Shown here: one piece after another, positions 62,233-64,000 of the stretch | Layout of the letters: each line of letters opens with the position of its first letter | How positions within the stretch are numbered: the stretch's first letter is position 1 | Assembly: GCA_030737875.1 (NCBI GenBank) | Contig: CM060921.1 | Span: forward strand, 400,746,192 to 400,810,191 | Origin: Allium sativum | Lineage: Eukaryota; Streptophyta; Magnoliopsida; Asparagales; Amaryllidaceae | Length of the DNA: 64,000 nucleotides | Direction of reading: 5' to 3' | Translations under genes and position numbers: made by a program | Notes under the pieces: model-generated | The model's database searches: none | Seen by the model: only the letters and a program-made list of their open reading frames with translations | Told to the model about the DNA's origin: nothing

Positions 62233-62648
62233 CGTTTTCTTCCACCTCTTTTTCTTTCGTTTCCCCCCCAGGTTCTCAGGGAGGAAACCCTAGCCCTTAG
62301 CTTGGACTTTGCTTGCCTTCTGACAGCTCATGTACGGTTTGGTCTTGAGCTATGCTATGGCTGCACTCATGCTCTTTTTTGGGAATAATATTGGACTTAT
62401 GTTATTTTAAGTACTTTGCTTCGTTAGAACTTGATGTAATGAAATAATGACTTGGTATTTTGATGTAAGAGGTTTTGACTCTATTTTCCACGAAATGAGA
62501 TTTGGTTAAATTTATAACCGCTGCTTTATATACTCTGTTTAATTTATGTTCTGTCTTGAGTTATCTCTGTGCCTGTTTACTAGATAATACCCCTACAAAA
62601 CTAGTGCATTCCCTTTGTGAGTGACCCTAGCAGAGGTGGGGTGTTACA

Positions 62649-62859
62649 ATACTAGCATATAATTCTGTTGTTAATTCGCATATATGCACACCAGTAAGAA
62701 ACATGTAAAAATATCAAGTAAAATCAAAGTATCTTCATTCCGCACATAATATTCCATAGTAAACCAGTTTCCAAAAATAATAATAAACCACTATAGTTTG
62801 GAAAAAAAATATATCAGTACATATATTTACAAAAACCCAAAACATCAAATTTTCCAATT
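62649..62859. other. Gap between element F and the Ulp1-like gene
   Basis: About 210 bp, AT-rich, no open frame. It would include the 3' untranslated end of the minus-strand gene. The target duplication expected after element F would be ATACT (62649-62653), but the left copy is lost. Confidence 0.6.
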
Positions 62860-64000
62860 TTATTCCTCGTTGCTTACATCAGATAGCAACCAATTTTGTG
62901 TCAGGTCTAAAGTTGGAGACCAGCTATGTGGTTTGCAGTTATGAATTTGGAATGCAAGCACTGCTCTTTGTTTATCAAGCGCCGAAGCTTTGTAAATTTC
63001 ATCTTCCTTGTCGAGTTCTTTGCCCTCACTTATTTGTTTCATCATGTTCATTACAAACATTGCACATTCCACACTGAATTTTTTTATAAAAAATCAACAT
63101 TTGTGAGTTTAAAATTTGGTTTTATAAATAAACTTGTTAAACAACCTGCATAATAGCATGCACCAATTTTTAAGATATGCACAGCAGTATACATATTATT
63201 TTGAAGTTATGTACTTACGTATTTCCATGTTGAGGGAACTAAGGAAATTCATTTGGTTTGTGATTCTCATAATTTTTCTTTTTCAACCTTCTCACCAAAG
63301 CATGGATGTGGGTTCTCTGATCAAAAATAAAAAAATAAGAAGACAAACATTTATACACATTTGTAAATACATAACTACTACTTACATTTATTATACCAAT
63401 TTACATACCAATTTTTTAGCTGCAGTTACGTGTTTTCCTTCACGGCGTGGTATATTAGAGTCATAATGAATCCATCTTTGTTCTTCTTTTGTAAACTCTA
63501 ATAAAGAAAAATGATCATCTTGGTGGATAGGAATGAAAATTTTTGTGCAGAAATCATATGCTTTCTGCACTCTTTGATCCACCAACTTTTTAAGTTGACT
63601 CGTTAATTTATTGACCAGAAGTACCTGCAATTGTATATTCTAGTGACCACAATTTATAACGAAAAACACATATTCAAGTGCAAAATAAATAAACACCTAC
63701 AGATGCACAAGTTTTGATATACATAATTTCAAGATGTTCTTTATGTAGCTCGTACACGAACCAATCAATTATCTAATAAAAATAGTAGATTGTGGTTGTT
63801 AGAGATAGATTAATCTTTGTATAAGTTTAAACAAAATTATACCCACTTTATAACTAAATTTCAATTCAACAGTCCTGATACCTGCGCATCTATGAATCTT
63901 CCTGCTACTAAATCAGCACACGCTGCTCCAAAGAAAGATATTGGGGTCCCCAATGCTTCTACATGCCCAACGAGATGCGCCAACCTCGGGATGCTTTACT
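62860..64000 (-). pseudogene. Ulp1-like (C48) cysteine protease gene, 3' exons only, with in-frame stop
   Basis: Five minus-strand exons can be joined by good splice signals: 63882-64000 (partial, ends CAG/gtatc), 63701-63772, 63409-63624, 63219-63316 and 63073-62860 (stop TAA at 62860). Exon 3 carries the C48 histidine region IFIPIHQDDHFSLLEF followed by YDS, as in SUMO/Ulp1 proteases. The last exon carries VECAMFVM, matching the catalytic-Cys box normally written DCGVFV; here Asp and Gly are Glu and Ala. The join AAT-AC/T restores GNT-VECAMF in phase. Exon 4 has an in-frame TAG at 63239-63241 that would cut the protein before the catalytic Cys. Ulp1-like genes occur both as host SUMO proteases and as cargo of plant Mutator-like and other DNA transposons; the context does not decide. 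The N-terminal part lies right of the window. Confidence 0.7.

Larger units (their letters stand above)
55511..62648 (+). mobile_element. Element F: 5'-truncated Tekay/Del-type Ty3 chromovirus
   Basis: Gag (C-terminal part), protease, RT, RNase H, integrase and a chromodomain-like C-terminus occur in Ty3 order, then a 3' untranslated part, a purine-rich tract and a 2.6 kb LTR. The order RT-RNase H-integrase and the LVKVQW...ATWE...YPFLF terminal motif mark a chromovirus of Tekay/Del type. The 5' LTR, primer binding site and N-terminal gag are gone; the left border is the minus-strand LTR at 55510. The LTR family is that of D and E. Confidence 0.93.
60038..62648 (+). repeat. Element F 3' LTR, 2611 bp
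   Basis: It starts TGTAACAACCCGTATTTTA and ends GGGGTGTTACA. It holds the E2F-like repeat (60290-60307), six GTCGAC (60317-60389), a TATA box (about 60462-60469), a GTAAGCCC donor-like site (about 60641), two GCCCGG(A/C)CCCGCCCG-type blocks (about 61319 and 61430), only about two units of the GGTTAAGT/ACTTAACC array (61516-61606), and the CAGTC/GACTG hairpin (62215-62229). It is nearly 2 kb shorter than the D LTR, a substantial part of the gap being the unexpanded array. Confidence 0.94.

Overview
The window is nuclear DNA of a seed plant with a repeat-rich genome. It is AT-rich and shows plant-type Ty3 chromovirus retrotransposons primed by initiator-methionine tRNA, a hAT-type MITE, and a plant-style Ulp1 (C48) protease gene with short introns. 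I see no basis for naming a species. There is no intact host gene, rRNA, tRNA or CRISPR array. Nearly everything is LTR retrotransposon sequence of one extended clan, nested several layers deep.

Layout. 1-8066: element A, whose 5' LTR is cut by the window edge, with a 1.04 kb non-coding interior and a 6.6 kb 3' LTR. It sits in 8067-12799, a minus-strand LTR of a related family. 12813-13381: a hAT MITE with a perfect 8 bp duplication. 13463-48307: element B, about 34.8 kb including its insertions, flanked by AGTCA, with two 6.25 kb LTRs around only about 1.5 kb of its own interior. Three later insertions lie in that interior: a minus-strand solo LTR C (20883-37271, TSD TGATA), an 11.1 kb element D inside C (24815-35908, TSD GCGGC, 4.54 kb LTRs), and a minus-strand solo LTR E of D's family (37362-41764, TSD TTGGC). 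48313-51824 is flanking DNA without a recognisable gene. 51825-54394 is a truncated copy of the A-type LTR carrying a large 34 bp satellite. 54788-55510 is a short minus-strand LTR. 55511-62648 is element F, a 5'-truncated Tekay/Del-type chromovirus with gag, protease, RT, RNase H, integrase and chromodomain, broken by five stop codons and a frameshift, plus a 2.6 kb 3' LTR. 62860-64000 holds the 3' exons of a Ulp1-like protease gene on the minus strand, with an in-frame stop.

How the parts relate. F is the only element with a recognisable set of pol domains. D has LTRs of the same family and an interior that is a patchwork of F-like gag/pro/RT/integrase scraps, so it is a non-autonomous partner. 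A and B have no coding capacity, yet they keep the F/D-type block in front of the 3' LTR, the same primer binding site and similar LTR starts. I infer that all belong to one Tekay-like clan in which LTRs grew as interiors shrank.

The most interesting signals are cis-modules preserved in these LTRs although the surrounding sequence has diverged: a CAGTC/GACTG hairpin about 370-415 bp before every complete LTR 3' end; an E2F-like inverted repeat followed by exactly six GTCGAC-type hexamers on a 12 bp pitch in all four D/E/F LTRs; an expandable array of GGTTAAGT/ACTTAACC hairpins; and a module shared between LTRs and the interiors of other elements.
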